Positions 15,578 to 24,004 of a DNA stretch of 36,851 bases are shown one piece after another; positions within the stretch are counted from its first letter, which is position 1, and every line of letters begins with the position of its first letter. The position numbers and the translations under genes are program-made. This stretch comes from an uncultured Oscillibacter sp. (GTDB taxonomy: Bacteria > Bacillota > Clostridia > Oscillospirales > Oscillospiraceae), in NCBI RefSeq assembly GCF_947654275.1, contig NZ_CANTJS010000030.1, positions 1 to 36,851 on the forward strand, written 5' to 3'. The notes under the pieces were generated by a model. The model saw only the letters and a list, made by a program, of their open reading frames with translations. It had not been told where the DNA came from and did not search any database.

Positions 15578-16291
15578 ATGATAACATTTGCAATCTGTGA
15601 CGATGAGCCCTGGACGGCCCGGGAGCTTGCCGGCTGTCTGGCGGACTATATGGAGGAACATTCGACAGCCGCCTGCACGGTCAGCAGCTTTTCCGGCGGC
15701 CGCGCCCTGCTGGAGAGCGGCAGCGGCTTTGATGTGGTTTTCCTGGACATCCGGATGGAACAGCCGGACGGAATGGAGACCGCCAGGCTGCTGCGCCAAC
15801 GGGGGGACTCCAGTCTGCTGGTCTTTGTGACGGTTCTGAAGGAATGCGTTTTTGACGCCTTCCAGGTGGAGGCCTTCGACTATCTGCTCAAGCCCCTGGA
15901 CGGCGTCCGCTTCCGGCAGACCATGGACCGTATCCTGCGCGCCCTGGAGCAGCGGGCGGCTGAGAGCCTTGTGATACGGCGGGGAACCGGCTGGGAGGTG
16001 GTCCCGCTTTCGGACATTGTATACTGCGAGGTGCTGGGCCGGAAGATTTATCTCCACAAAAGCGACGGGACCGTAATTGACTACTACGACAGGCTGGAGG
16101 ACCTGGAGCGGCGTGTAGACGGGCGCTTTTTCAAATGCCACCGGAGCTATCTGGTCAATCTGGGCTGGGTCCGCGGATGCCAGGACGGACAGGCCGTGCT
16201 GGCGCAGGGGGCCCGCGTCCCGGTCTCCCGGCTGCGGGAACGGGAGCTGACCCGGTCCCTCCTGTGCTATATGAAGGAAAAGGGGCGCTGA
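15578..16291 (+). CDS. LytTR-family response regulator (AgrA-like)
   Basis: 237 residues: a receiver domain with CDDE at 7-10 and the phospho-acceptor Asp57 in VVFLDIRM, then a LytTR DNA-binding domain (about 130-237). The latter has DIVYCEVLGRKIYLHKSDG and the signature FFKCHRSYLVNL. I chose ATG 15578 because ITFAICDDE is the family start; GTG codons at 15569 and 15572 are alternatives. The stop is one base before the kinase start. Such pairs usually control peptide-pheromone or bacteriocin genes; none is visible nearby. Confidence 0.9.
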   Translation: MITFAICDDEPWTARELAGCLADYMEEHSTAACTVSSFSGGRALLESGSGFDVVFLDIRMEQPDGMETARLLRQRGDSSLLVFVTVLKECVFDAFQVEAFDYLLKPLDGVRFRQTMDRILRALEQRAAESLVIRRGTGWEVVPLSDIVYCEVLGRKIYLHKSDGTVIDYYDRLEDLERRVDGRFFKCHRSYLVNLGWVRGCQDGQAVLAQGARVPVSRLRERELTRSLLCYMKEKGR

Positions 16292-16292
16292 T

Positions 16293-17576
16293 ATGGACGG
16301 TTTCACTCTGCTTCTGGACAGCCTCTGCCTCCTTGTGGGACATGGGGTGATGCACATGGTCTTTATCAGCCGCCTCACCAGGAAGAAACTGAAACCGGGG
16401 GACTTTGCCGCTTACATGCTCCTCCTGGGCGCGCTTCAGCTCATCTCGGTCAGGCTTTCCCTCAGCGGGACGCTCTCCGTCGCGGTGGGTGTGCTGGGGC
16501 TGTATGTCATCAGCCGCTTTTGGATGGGAAATCAGCAGTCCGTGTCCTGGCTGGCCGCCGTGCTGGCCTTCTACATCTCACAGCTTTCTTTGGGAATCAT
16601 CAATTCTGTAGAGGCGGCGTTCTTTCCCCGCTTGATCGGAACGCCTCTGTTATATCTGCTGCTGCTGGCGGCGCAGGCCCTTTTCTTTGCACTGTGCGCC
16701 GGCTGCTATCACGCCGTGCTGAAGCTCCTGGCCTGGACAAAGGACAGCCAGACGCCCTATATCGGACTCCTGCTGTTCCCCGGGCTGTTTTTCTTTGCGT
16801 CGGAACTGTATATTCTCCAGACCTCTTACAGCTTTTTTGACCCCATCGTTTCTCTGGAGGAGGTTGGCAGGCACGGTACGCTGCTGCTGCTTCAGGTCAT
16901 GGGGCTTGCGGCGCTGCTGTGCACCCTGTTTGCTTACCGCCAGCTCTGCCGGGGCTTTCAGGCGCAGTCGGAGCTGCGGTCCCTGACCCAGGCGGCCCAG
17001 GCGCAGAAGGTCTATATTGCCGAGGCCCAGGCACGCTATGAGCAGACGAAAGCCTTCCGCCATGACATCAAAAACCATCTGTCCGTGCTGGACGGCCTGC
17101 TCAGAGGCGGACAACTGGACGAGGGCCGGGAGTATCTGGGAACGCTGCGTGCCGTCTCGGAAGGCCTGTCTTTTCCCTATCAGACCGGCAATCCGGTGGT
17201 GGATATACTGCTGGGGGAAAAGCTGGGGCTGGCGAAGGACATCGAGGCGGATGTGTCTCTGGTTCTGCCCAGGCCCTGCGGGATAGACGATTTTGACCTG
17301 TGCGCCCTCTTTGCCAACGCCCTGGACAATGCGATTGCCGCCTGCCGCGCCGGCGGCGGAGCCGGGTCCATCCGCATCAGCGGGAAGCAGCAGGGGGATT
17401 TCTACATGCTGACCTTTGAAAACACCTGCCCCGGCGGACCGCTGGCCCCGGCGGGAATCGGACTTGCCAGCATCAGGGCGGTGGCGGAGAAATATCATGG
17501 GGCGGTGCTGACTGAAAAAAACGGGCGGCGGTTCAGCTTGAGCGTGCTGCTGAATGATGGGTCCTGTCATTCGTAA
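16293..17576 (+). CDS. AgrC-like GHKL sensor histidine kinase
   Basis: 427 residues. The N-terminal half (about 1-215) has six or seven hydrophobic helices. A dimerisation segment follows, with FRHDIKNHLSVLDGLL supplying the phospho-histidine, then a GHKL ATPase with LFANALDNAIAAC and GIGLASIRAVAEKYHG. This matches AgrC/ComD-type receptors, which sense peptides from outside through the membrane helices. One base separates it from its regulator. No agrB- or agrD-like gene occurs in the window, so the ligand may be made elsewhere or by another strain. Confidence 0.9.
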   Translation: MDGFTLLLDSLCLLVGHGVMHMVFISRLTRKKLKPGDFAAYMLLLGALQLISVRLSLSGTLSVAVGVLGLYVISRFWMGNQQSVSWLAAVLAFYISQLSLGIINSVEAAFFPRLIGTPLLYLLLLAAQALFFALCAGCYHAVLKLLAWTKDSQTPYIGLLLFPGLFFFASELYILQTSYSFFDPIVSLEEVGRHGTLLLLQVMGLAALLCTLFAYRQLCRGFQAQSELRSLTQAAQAQKVYIAEAQARYEQTKAFRHDIKNHLSVLDGLLRGGQLDEGREYLGTLRAVSEGLSFPYQTGNPVVDILLGEKLGLAKDIEADVSLVLPRPCGIDDFDLCALFANALDNAIAACRAGGGAGSIRISGKQQGDFYMLTFENTCPGGPLAPAGIGLASIRAVAEKYHGAVLTEKNGRRFSLSVLLNDGSCHS

Positions 17577-17756
17577 GGGGGGCAGATTGCGGCGCGGCAG
17601 GCGAACAATGGCCTTCGTCCTCATCATGCGCCGCTGTTTTGTGAAAGGCGGCAGTCAAAGAATCATTTAAAGCAAGCGTCGAAATTCCCGACAAACGGGC
17701 CGCTGAGGGCGGCGGCCTGCTGGCAGCAATGATGAAGGCTGCTATAGAGCACCGCA
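17577..17756. other. Intergenic stretch after the AgrC-like gene
   Basis: No gene could be supported. One plus-strand frame (about 17667-17825) is open but has no start codon with a ribosome site and no recognisable family. Confidence 0.4.
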
Positions 17757-17790
17757 AAAGCGCGGCAGTCCATCGTGACTGCCGCGCTTT
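17757..17790. terminator. Bidirectional terminator between convergent genes
   Basis: AAAGCGCGGCAGTC (17757-17770) pairs perfectly over 14 bases with GACTGCCGCGCTTT (17777-17790). It separates the plus-strand kinase from the minus-strand small membrane gene. Confidence 0.8.
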
Positions 17791-17859
17791 CGCAATATTT
17801 TCTGCCCTTCAACCGGCCAATCAGCATGGGCGGCCGTTTTAATCAAAGGCTTTCCTTTT

Positions 17860-18078
17860 TTAAATAGTGTCCGTCTCCCGGGCCGCCGCTTCACGCCGCT
17901 TCCGGGCCGAGCGGAAGAGGAAGAAAAAGAGCAGGAAGGTCAGGGCTGTGTTCCCGGCCATCTCGGCAATGCGGAAGCCCAGCGCCCAGGTCAGGGCCAG
18001 CTGCGCCGCGGCCACCGCCGCCGCCAGCAGGATTCCCAGCAGCATGCCCTTCATACCGTTCATCAAATACTTCATCAT
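17860..18078 (-). CDS. Small membrane protein of unknown function
   Basis: 72 residues from the ATG at 18078, preceded on the minus strand by GGAGGAAACG. Two hydrophobic helices are evident (GMLLGILLAAAVAAAQLALTW and GNTALTFLLFFFLF), followed by a basic tail, SARKRREAAARE. The upstream frame is open to 18153 but has no ribosome site. An extended -10 (TGCTATACT, with TATACT at 18124-18129) lies about 45 bases upstream. I do not recognise a family. Confidence 0.6.
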   Translation of the reverse strand: MMKYLMNGMKGMLLGILLAAAVAAAQLALTWALGFRIAEMAGNTALTFLLFFFLFRSARKRREAAARETDTI

Positions 18079-18293
18079 CGTTTCCTCCGTTTCTATTTCT
18101 GTTGTTCCCTTGGAACTGATGTCAGTATAGCAGGCCGCCGCCGGGGCTGCCATGGATTTTCCTTACAATTTTCCGCCGTATCTTACAATTCTGCAAGATT
18201 CCGGAAAACTCTGAAAAATTGCCGGGATTCCTCCGGCGGTCATGTGTATTTTTCTGAAAACTGCGGAACATACGGGGGAAAGCGAGGGATTTT

Positions 18294-19004
18294 ATGACTG
18301 AGCCCACAAAGAACACCGAGCCGGAGAAGGATACCGGCGAGTCCAGGGAAAGCGCCCAGTCCATTTTGGACTTTGGTTCCGCCATGACCCGGACGCCCCA
18401 CGGCAATGTCTACTGCCTGACCATCATTGGACAGATCGAGGGGCACATGACCGCCTCATCCAACACCAAGACCACCAAATATGAACACGTCCTGCCGCTT
18501 CTGGCCAAGCTGGAGGAATCGGAGGAGGTGGACGGCATTCTCTTTCTGCTGAACACGGTGGGGGGCGACGTGGAGGCGGGCCTTGCCATCGCGGAGCTGA
18601 TTGCCGGCATGACCAAGCCCACGGTTTCCATCGTCCTGGGAGGGAGCCACTCCATCGGCGTGCCCCTGGCGGTGGCGGCCCGGCGGAGCTTTGCCGTGCC
18701 CTCCGCCGCCATGACCATCCACCCCGTCCGCATGAGCGGAACCGTGATCGCCGCGCCCCAGACCTATAATTATTTCCAGCGGCTTCAGGACCGTATCGTC
18801 GCCTTCGTGTCCGGACACAGCCGGATTTCCGGGGAGGATTTTCAGGCTCTGATGCTGAAAAAGGACGATATGGCCGCCGATGTGGGCAGCGTGGTCTACG
18901 GGGAGGAGGCGGTTCAGCTGGGTCTGATCGACCAGGTGGGCGGACTCTCCGACGGCCTGGCCTGCCTGTACCGGCAGATTGAGGAGCGTAAGGACGACCA
19001 GTAG
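18294..19004 (+). CDS. tepA: TepA-like ClpP-fold serine protease
   Basis: 236 residues of the Clp protease/crotonase fold. The core GQIEGHMTASSNTKTTKYEH, FLLNTVGGDVEAGLAIAELI, GGSHSIGVPLAVAA and MTIHPVRMSG matches TepA-type proteins. The likely nucleophile is Ser120 in GSHSIG and the likely base His143 in TIHP, at a spacing close to that of ClpP. An acidic, probably disordered N-terminus (1-28) precedes the domain. TepA proteins are implicated in protein export in bacilli, and related germination proteases exist. The ribosome site (GCGAGGGA) is moderate. It is monocistronic, with its own terminator. Confidence 0.85.
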   Translation: MTEPTKNTEPEKDTGESRESAQSILDFGSAMTRTPHGNVYCLTIIGQIEGHMTASSNTKTTKYEHVLPLLAKLEESEEVDGILFLLNTVGGDVEAGLAIAELIAGMTKPTVSIVLGGSHSIGVPLAVAARRSFAVPSAAMTIHPVRMSGTVIAAPQTYNYFQRLQDRIVAFVSGHSRISGEDFQALMLKKDDMAADVGSVVYGEEAVQLGLIDQVGGLSDGLACLYRQIEERKDDQ

Positions 19005-19030
19005 CCGGAAGCGGAACGCCGGTTCGCAGG

Positions 19031-19058
19031 AGAGGGAAGAGGGCTTCCCTCTCTTTTT
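19031..19058 (+). terminator. Intrinsic terminator of tepA
   Basis: AGAGGGAAG (19031-19039) pairs perfectly with CTTCCCTCT (19044-19052), followed by TTTTT at 19054-19058. Confidence 0.88.
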
Positions 19059-19115
19059 CTGTTTTGCTGCCGCCGGACTTTTTGACGCTTTTGGGCGATG
19101 AAAAGTAAATTATAC

Positions 19116-19144
19116 TTGACAAAATGACGCGCCGGTGATATGCT
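19116..19144 (+). promoter_or_regulatory. Promoter of the membrane protein/XRE pair
   Basis: TTGACA (19116-19121), 17 bases, TATGCT (19139-19144), 30 bases upstream of the start codon. Confidence 0.85.
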
Positions 19145-19174
19145 GATTCCAGAACAGAAAGGGAGGAATTTTTT

Positions 19175-19693
19175 ATGACGTATCGCGCGGGTTTGGCACT
19201 GGGGATTTTATTGGGCGTTTTGGCAGGCATAGCGCTGGTGGCGCTGCTGCTCAAAAAGAAAGTTCTGGACATGCACTTTGACGAGCGGCAGGAGCTGGCC
19301 CGGGGCAAGGCCTTTCAGTACGGCTTTTTGACCCTGCTTGCCGCCGCCTATGCCTACGGCGTTTCGGATGTCGTCCTGGGCCGGTGGTGCGACGTGCTGA
19401 CAGGGGTTTCCATCTGCATTGCCCTGTCCGTATGCGTCTTTGCCGTTGCCTGCATCCTGAAGGACGCCTATCTCAGCCTTCAGGAGCGGCCCCGGGCGGT
19501 GATGACCTTATTTGCGCTGCTGTCCGCCGTCAACCTGGGTCTCGGCGGCTTGTACGCCGCTTCCGGAGATTTGATGCAGGACGGCGTGCTGACCTTTCGG
19601 GCGGTGAATCCCATCTTCGGGGCGGCCACCCTGGTCATCCTCGTGGTGTACATCGTCAACCACCTGCTCCGGGACCGGGAGGAGGCGGAATGA
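19175..19693 (+). CDS. Multi-helix membrane protein paired with an XRE regulator
   Basis: 172 residues with about five helices: LALGILLGVLAGIALVALLL, FLTLLAAAYAYGV, VSICIALSVCVFAVACIL, VMTLFALLSAVNLGLGGLY and ATLVILVVYIVNHLL. The motif DERQELARGKAFQYGF in the first cytoplasmic loop is characteristic of a conserved but uncharacterised group in Bacillota that is nearly always followed by a short XRE regulator (recalled association). GGGAGG at 19161-19166 is a good ribosome site. Function unknown. Confidence 0.75.
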   Translation: MTYRAGLALGILLGVLAGIALVALLLKKKVLDMHFDERQELARGKAFQYGFLTLLAAAYAYGVSDVVLGRWCDVLTGVSICIALSVCVFAVACILKDAYLSLQERPRAVMTLFALLSAVNLGLGGLYAASGDLMQDGVLTFRAVNPIFGAATLVILVVYIVNHLLRDREEAE

Positions 19694-19887
19694 AAAATCT
19701 CCGGATGAAGTCGGCCCGGGCGGGCCTGGATATGAGCCAGCAGCAGCTGGCGGACGCTGTGGGCGTTTCCCGGCAGACCATCAACGCCATTGAAAAGGGG
19801 GACTACAATCCCACCATCAGGCTCTGCATCGCCATCTGCCGGACGCTGGGGAAGACGCTGGACGAGCTGTTCTGGGAAGAGGGCTGA
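19690..19887 (+). CDS. Short XRE-family transcriptional regulator
   Basis: 65 residues, essentially one helix-turn-helix: RAGLDMSQQQLADAVGVSRQ, TINAIEKGDYNPTIRLC and LGKTLDELFWEE. It resembles the YozG/PlcR-N-type mini regulators. The ATG overlaps the previous stop as ATGA, so translation is coupled. It probably represses the promoter at 19116-19144 and may respond to the membrane partner (inference). Confidence 0.92.
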   Translation: MKNLRMKSARAGLDMSQQQLADAVGVSRQTINAIEKGDYNPTIRLCIAICRTLGKTLDELFWEEG

Positions 19888-20074
19888 GGGCGTCGCAAAA
19901 TAGAGCGGATTCCCCGGTTCCAAAGCTCTGCCGGGCCTGAAAAGTGACGCGGAATATGGGGAGCGAATGGAAGACCGGTTTGGGACGGGAATCCGCCTGC
20001 AAATTCAAAATATCTGTTTTTTACAAAAAGGCTTCGGGCTTTTAATACAATTGACCGAAAATGACGCCGCCTTA
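19888..20074. other. Intergenic stretch without a recognisable gene
   Basis: No frame with a ribosome site or family motif was found. The AT-rich end (20005-20074) leads into the promoter region of the sugar ABC operon. Confidence 0.5.
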
Positions 20075-20104
20075 TTGACGGTCGTTATAAATTTATGTTA
20101 ACAT
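20075..20104 (+). promoter_or_regulatory. Candidate promoter and palindromic operator of the sugar ABC operon
   Basis: TTGACG (20075-20080), 18 bases, TAACAT (20099-20104). The -10 lies inside the perfect palindrome ATGTTAACAT (20095-20104), a plausible regulator site. Confidence 0.5.
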
Positions 20105-20139
20105 GAATAAACGTAAGCCGGGTAACGGCCAAAACTGAA

Positions 20140-20211
20140 CCAAAGGTTTTGGGCAAACGGGGGCCCCCGTTTGCCCCGCAGAGTTCCTCTGCGGGGCTCA
20201 GAACCCTTTGG
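20140..20211 (+). promoter_or_regulatory. Strongly folded leader of the sugar ABC operon
   Basis: CCAAAGG (20140-20146) pairs with CCTTTGG (20205-20211) as a closing stem. Inside are two hairpins: GGGCAAACGGGGG/CCCCCGTTTGCCC (20151-20176) and CCCCGCAGAG/CTCTGCGGGG (20174-20183 with 20187-20196). The two share 20174-20176, so their outermost pairs compete. It lies between the candidate promoter and the start codon at 20272. No T-run follows, so it is not a simple terminator. Confidence 0.6.
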
Positions 20212-20271
20212 AACGGGGAGGACGGAGTCCGGCTGTACAATCCAAAGACCAAATTGAAGGAGAAAAGAAGT

Positions 20272-21318
20272 ATGAAGAAGTTTTTTGCAATGATGCTGGC
20301 GCTTGCGATGGTGCTGTCTCTGGCCGCCTGCGGCGGCGGCGACAGCGGTTCTTCCGCTCCCGCCGACAGCGGTCAGTCCCAGCCCGCCGACTCCGGAAGC
20401 TCCGACGGCGGCGCTCAGCCCTCCGGCGATGAGACCTACAATATTTCCGTCATCCTGAAGACCACCGCCTCCGAGTACTGGAGCTATGTGGTGGCCGGCG
20501 CCGAGGCCTATGGCAAGGAGAATCCCAATGTGACGGTCAACGTCAAGGGAGCTACCTCCGAGACGGCCTATGATGAACAGCTGAACATGATCGAAACCGA
20601 CATGAACAATGCCGACATCGACGGCTATGTCATCGCCCCCCTCCAGGCCGACATGGTGACCACCATCATCTCCGGCCAGACCAAGCCCATCGTGGCCGTT
20701 GACACCGACATTGACGCCCCCGAGGTCCTCTCCTTCGTCGGCACCGGCAACGAGGCCGCCGGCAAGCTGGGCGGCGAGGCTGCCGCCAACCTGGCCAAGG
20801 AGCGCGGATGGACCGAAATCAAGTGCATCGAAATCTGCGGCGTCCAGGGCGACTCCACCAACGAGGCCCGGAAGGCCGGCTACAAGGCGGGCATTGAGGC
20901 CGCCGGCGGCACCTTCCTGGAGGATGAAACCCAGTACGCCAACGCCGAGGCCAACCAGGCCGTGGCCTGCATGGAAGCCATCATGCAGAACCATCCCGAG
21001 GGCATCGCGGTGATCTGCGCCAACAACGACGATATGGCCATGGCCGCCGCCCGGACCGCCGCCGGCAACCCCGCCTATGAGAACACCGTGTTCCTGGGCT
21101 TCGACGGCATCCAGTCCGCCTGCCAGTCCATCCTGAACGGCGAAGAGACCATGTCCGTTTGCCAGCAGGGCTACAACATGGGCTATGAGTCCGTCGCCTC
21201 CGTGGTCCGCGCCCTCCAGGGCGAGAAGCTGGACGAGTTCGTGGACGCCGGCGCCACCATCGTGGATCCCTCCAACGCCCAGGCCCGTCTGGAAGAGCTC
21301 CAGGGCTATCTGGCCTGA
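20272..21318 (+). CDS. Sugar/inositol ABC transporter binding lipoprotein
   Basis: A 348-residue periplasmic-binding-protein type I fold of the RbsB/Peripla_BP_4 group. It has a lipoprotein signal ending LSLAAC with Cys20 and a Ser/Gly/Pro-rich linker (21-57), then YNISVILKTTASEYWSYVVAG and ADIDGYVIAPLQADMV. Later blocks are VAVDTDIDAPEVLSFVGTGN, KCIEICGVQGDSTN, VICANNDDMAMAA and VFLGFDGI. AAGGAG sits nine bases before the ATG at 20272; the frame is open further upstream across the leader. It is followed by a partial terminator and then the ATPase and permease. Ribose-, inositol- or xylose-type ligands are possible; the linked IolG-like gene favours inositol. Confidence 0.9.
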   Translation: MKKFFAMMLALAMVLSLAACGGGDSGSSAPADSGQSQPADSGSSDGGAQPSGDETYNISVILKTTASEYWSYVVAGAEAYGKENPNVTVNVKGATSETAYDEQLNMIETDMNNADIDGYVIAPLQADMVTTIISGQTKPIVAVDTDIDAPEVLSFVGTGNEAAGKLGGEAAANLAKERGWTEIKCIEICGVQGDSTNEARKAGYKAGIEAAGGTFLEDETQYANAEANQAVACMEAIMQNHPEGIAVICANNDDMAMAAARTAAGNPAYENTVFLGFDGIQSACQSILNGEETMSVCQQGYNMGYESVASVVRALQGEKLDEFVDAGATIVDPSNAQARLEELQGYLA

Positions 21319-21356
21319 TTTGACCAGAGCCGTACATCCCTTTTTATAAGTGAGCG

Positions 21357-21400
21357 AAGGGGGCCCTGCTCCGGCTCCGCCGGAACAGGGCCCCCCTTTA
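21357..21400 (+). terminator. Partial terminator between binding protein and ATPase
   Basis: AAGGGGGCCCTG (21357-21368) pairs with CAGGGCCCCCCTT with one bulged C, and the inner TCCGG/CCGGA extends the stem. A T-containing tail follows. It would favour the binding protein over the transporter core. Confidence 0.75.
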
Positions 21401-21477
21401 CTCTTTCCACGCTGCAATTTTTCACGTTCAAGCGCGGCTTGAAACCCTGATTTCCAAGAGAATGAGGTGATTATTAG

Positions 21478-22980
21478 GTGGGCGAATACGTAGTTGAGCT
21501 GAAAAACGTAACCAAGCGGTTCCCTGGCGTCGTGGCCCTGCATAACATGCAGCTGGCGGTTAAGCCCGGCGAGATTCATGGACTGATCGGTGAAAACGGC
21601 GCGGGAAAATCCACGCTGATTAAGGTCCTCACCGGCGTCCATATGGCGGATGAGGGCGAGATCTATGTCCACGGTGAGAAAAAGGTTTTCAGGAATCCCA
21701 ATGAATCCGCCGCCGCGGGCATTGCCTGCGTCTATCAGGAGCTGAACATTGAAAAGCTCCTCAGCGTCACGGACAACATCTTTATCAACAAGTGGACCAG
21801 AAAGGGCTTCCTTCTGGACTATGAATCCATGCACAGGAAGGCCGCCGAGGTGATGCAGTCTCTGGGCCAGGACATTGATCCCCGGAAGCCTGCGGGCACC
21901 TTCGGCATGGGCGTACAGCAGATGATTGAGATTGCAAAGGCCGTCCTGATTGATGCGAAGATGATTATCATGGACGAGCCGACCTCCTCCCTGGGTGAAA
22001 AAGAGGTCAAGCAGCTCATGGCCACCTGCCGTGAGCTGAAGGCCCGGGGCGTGGGCATCCTCTTCGTCTCCCACAAGCTGGAGGAGCTCTTTGAGCTCTG
22101 CGACCGGGTGACGGTCATCCGGGACGGCGAGTATATCGAGACCCGGGACATTCAGGACTGGACCAACGACTCCCTGATTGCCTCCATGGTGGGCCGGACT
22201 CTGGACAACCTCTTTCCCAAGGAATTCGGAACCAAGGGCGAATGTATGCTGAAGGTGGAAAACCTCTCCATCGGCGGCGTGCTGCGCAATGTCAGCTTTG
22301 AAGCCTACGGCGGACAGGTGCTGGGCCTCAGCGGCCTGGTGGGCGCGGGGCGGACGGAGACCGTCCGGGCCATCTTCGGCGCGGACCCCATCGACGGCGG
22401 AAAAATCTGCATCAAGGGGCAGGAGGTCCGTATTAAGAGCCCCAAGCAGGCCATTGAGGCGGGCATCGCCCTCTTGACCGAGGACCGCAAGGGGCAGGGC
22501 CTGGTGCTGGCCCAGACCATCCGCACCAATCTGATTCTCTCCAGCTTCAAGCGCCATTCCACCGGCATTTTCCTGGATGAGAAGAAGATTGAGGAGAGCG
22601 GCCAGGGCCATATCCAGTCCCTGCGCATCAAGACCCCCTCCATCGACGAAATCGTGGGCCAGCTCTCCGGAGGCAATCAGCAAAAGGTCGTCATCGGAAA
22701 ATGGATTAACAACGACGCCGATATCTACATCTTCGACGAACCCACCCGAGGCATCGACGTGGGCGCCAAGGTCGAGGTTTACAATGTTATGAACAGCCTG
22801 GTAAAGGCGGGAAAATGCGTCATCATGATTTCCTCCGAAATGCCGGAAATCCTGGGCATGAGCGACCGGGTGGTCATCATGCGGGGCGGCCGGGTTATGG
22901 CCGAAGTGGACCGGGACAGCAAGCACTTCAACCAGGAGGACATCATGAAAGCGGCTTGGGGAGGTAGTTTAGATGACTAA
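21478..22980 (+). CDS. Sugar ABC transporter ATPase with two nucleotide-binding domains (RbsA/MglA type)
   Basis: 500 residues with duplicated ATPase domains, as in ribose/galactose importers. The first has Walker A GENGAGKST, LEELF and Walker B IIMDEPTSSLGEKE. The second has the degenerate GLVGAGRTE, LLTEDRKGQGL, QLSGGNQQKVVIGKW and IYIFDEPTRGIDVGAK. The GTG start at 21478 has GAGGTG (21464-21469) eight bases upstream. The permease gene overlaps its end by 8 bases. It energises import of the sugar bound by the product of 20272-21318. Confidence 0.95.
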   Translation: MGEYVVELKNVTKRFPGVVALHNMQLAVKPGEIHGLIGENGAGKSTLIKVLTGVHMADEGEIYVHGEKKVFRNPNESAAAGIACVYQELNIEKLLSVTDNIFINKWTRKGFLLDYESMHRKAAEVMQSLGQDIDPRKPAGTFGMGVQQMIEIAKAVLIDAKMIIMDEPTSSLGEKEVKQLMATCRELKARGVGILFVSHKLEELFELCDRVTVIRDGEYIETRDIQDWTNDSLIASMVGRTLDNLFPKEFGTKGECMLKVENLSIGGVLRNVSFEAYGGQVLGLSGLVGAGRTETVRAIFGADPIDGGKICIKGQEVRIKSPKQAIEAGIALLTEDRKGQGLVLAQTIRTNLILSSFKRHSTGIFLDEKKIEESGQGHIQSLRIKTPSIDEIVGQLSGGNQQKVVIGKWINNDADIYIFDEPTRGIDVGAKVEVYNVMNSLVKAGKCVIMISSEMPEILGMSDRVVIMRGGRVMAEVDRDSKHFNQEDIMKAAWGGSLDD

Positions 22981-24004
22981 GAAAAAGAGCGGCGCGGGCG
23001 TACAGCTGGGTACGGTCCTGGCGCTGGTGGTAATGTGCGTATTCCTTGCCATCGCGGATAAAAATTTCTACAGCTACAGCAATATCATGAGCATCTTCAA
23101 GCAGACCGCCTTCAACGCCTTCCTGGCGGTGGGCATGCTGCTCTGCCTGATTACCGCGGGCATCGACCTGTCCGTGGGCGCCAACGCCATTTTCTGCGCC
23201 TGCCTCATGGGCGCGCTGAAAAATGCCGGACTGACCAACGGCATTGTCCTGATGCTGATTGCCATCCTGGCCGGCGGCCTGATGGGCCTGATCAACGGCA
23301 CCCTGCTCACCCGCCTCCACCTGCCCCATCCCTTCGTGTCCACCCTGGGCATGAAGAATGTCCTCTGGGGCCTGGCCCTGGTGGTCACCGGGAACCAGAT
23401 GATTAACAACTTCCCGGACTCCGTCACCTTCCTGGGCTACCGCACCGTAGGCGGCTCCAGCCCCAACAACGGCTTCCCCGTCAGCTTCATCGTGGTGATG
23501 ATTCTGTACATTGTCATGCACGTCTTCCTGACCCGGACGGCCCTGGGACGCTCCATCTACTGCGCCGGCGGCAACATTGAGGCCACCCGGCTCTCCGGCA
23601 TCAATACCGCTAACGTCCTGACCTTCTGCTACACCATGTCCGGCATCACCGCCGCCCTGGGCGGCATCGTCTCCGTGGGCCGGTCCGGCATCTGCAACGG
23701 CTCCATGGCCACCTATGCCTATGATACCGACGCCATCGCGGCCTGCATCATCGGCGGCGCCTCCTTCACCGGCGGCAAGGGCACCATGGCGGGCACTATG
23801 GTGGGCTGCCTGATTATCGCGGTGCTCCGCAACGGCTTCGCCCTGCTGTCCATCGACTCCTCCGTCCAGAACATCGTCCTGGGTCTGGTCATCATCCTGG
23901 CCGTCTTCATGGACGTGGTCCGTGCCGGTCTGGAGGCGAAGAACCGCCGCATGGCCGCCGCTGCCAAGCAGGAGGCCGAGGAGAAAGTGAAGGTCGCGAA
24001 GTAA
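22973..24004 (+). CDS. Sugar ABC transporter permease (RbsC type)
   Basis: 343 residues with eight to ten hydrophobic helices. Family motifs are NIMSIFKQTAFNAFLAVGM, LITAGIDLSVGANAIFCACL, GLMGLINGTLLTRLHLPHPF, VSTLGMKN, TALGRSIYCAGGN and AACIIGGASFTGGKGTMAGT. GGGAGG precedes the start and the gene overlaps the ATPase by 8 bases. A charged tail (AAKQEAEEKVKVAK) ends the protein. It forms the membrane channel as a homodimer with the double ATPase. Confidence 0.95.
   Translation: MTKKKSGAGVQLGTVLALVVMCVFLAIADKNFYSYSNIMSIFKQTAFNAFLAVGMLLCLITAGIDLSVGANAIFCACLMGALKNAGLTNGIVLMLIAILAGGLMGLINGTLLTRLHLPHPFVSTLGMKNVLWGLALVVTGNQMINNFPDSVTFLGYRTVGGSSPNNGFPVSFIVVMILYIVMHVFLTRTALGRSIYCAGGNIEATRLSGINTANVLTFCYTMSGITAALGGIVSVGRSGICNGSMATYAYDTDAIAACIIGGASFTGGKGTMAGTMVGCLIIAVLRNGFALLSIDSSVQNIVLGLVIILAVFMDVVRAGLEAKNRRMAAAAKQEAEEKVKVAK

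Noticed and set aside
17667..17825. Possible C-terminal gene fragment on the plus strand (FKASVEIPDKRAAEGGGLLAAM...)
   Set aside because: No start codon with a ribosome site, no recognised family, and it runs through the terminator hairpin.
20098..22926. A 942-codon open frame on the minus strand opposite the sugar ABC genes
   Set aside because: It mirrors the binding protein and ATPase genes. It has no ribosome site or family motif and crosses the folded leader.
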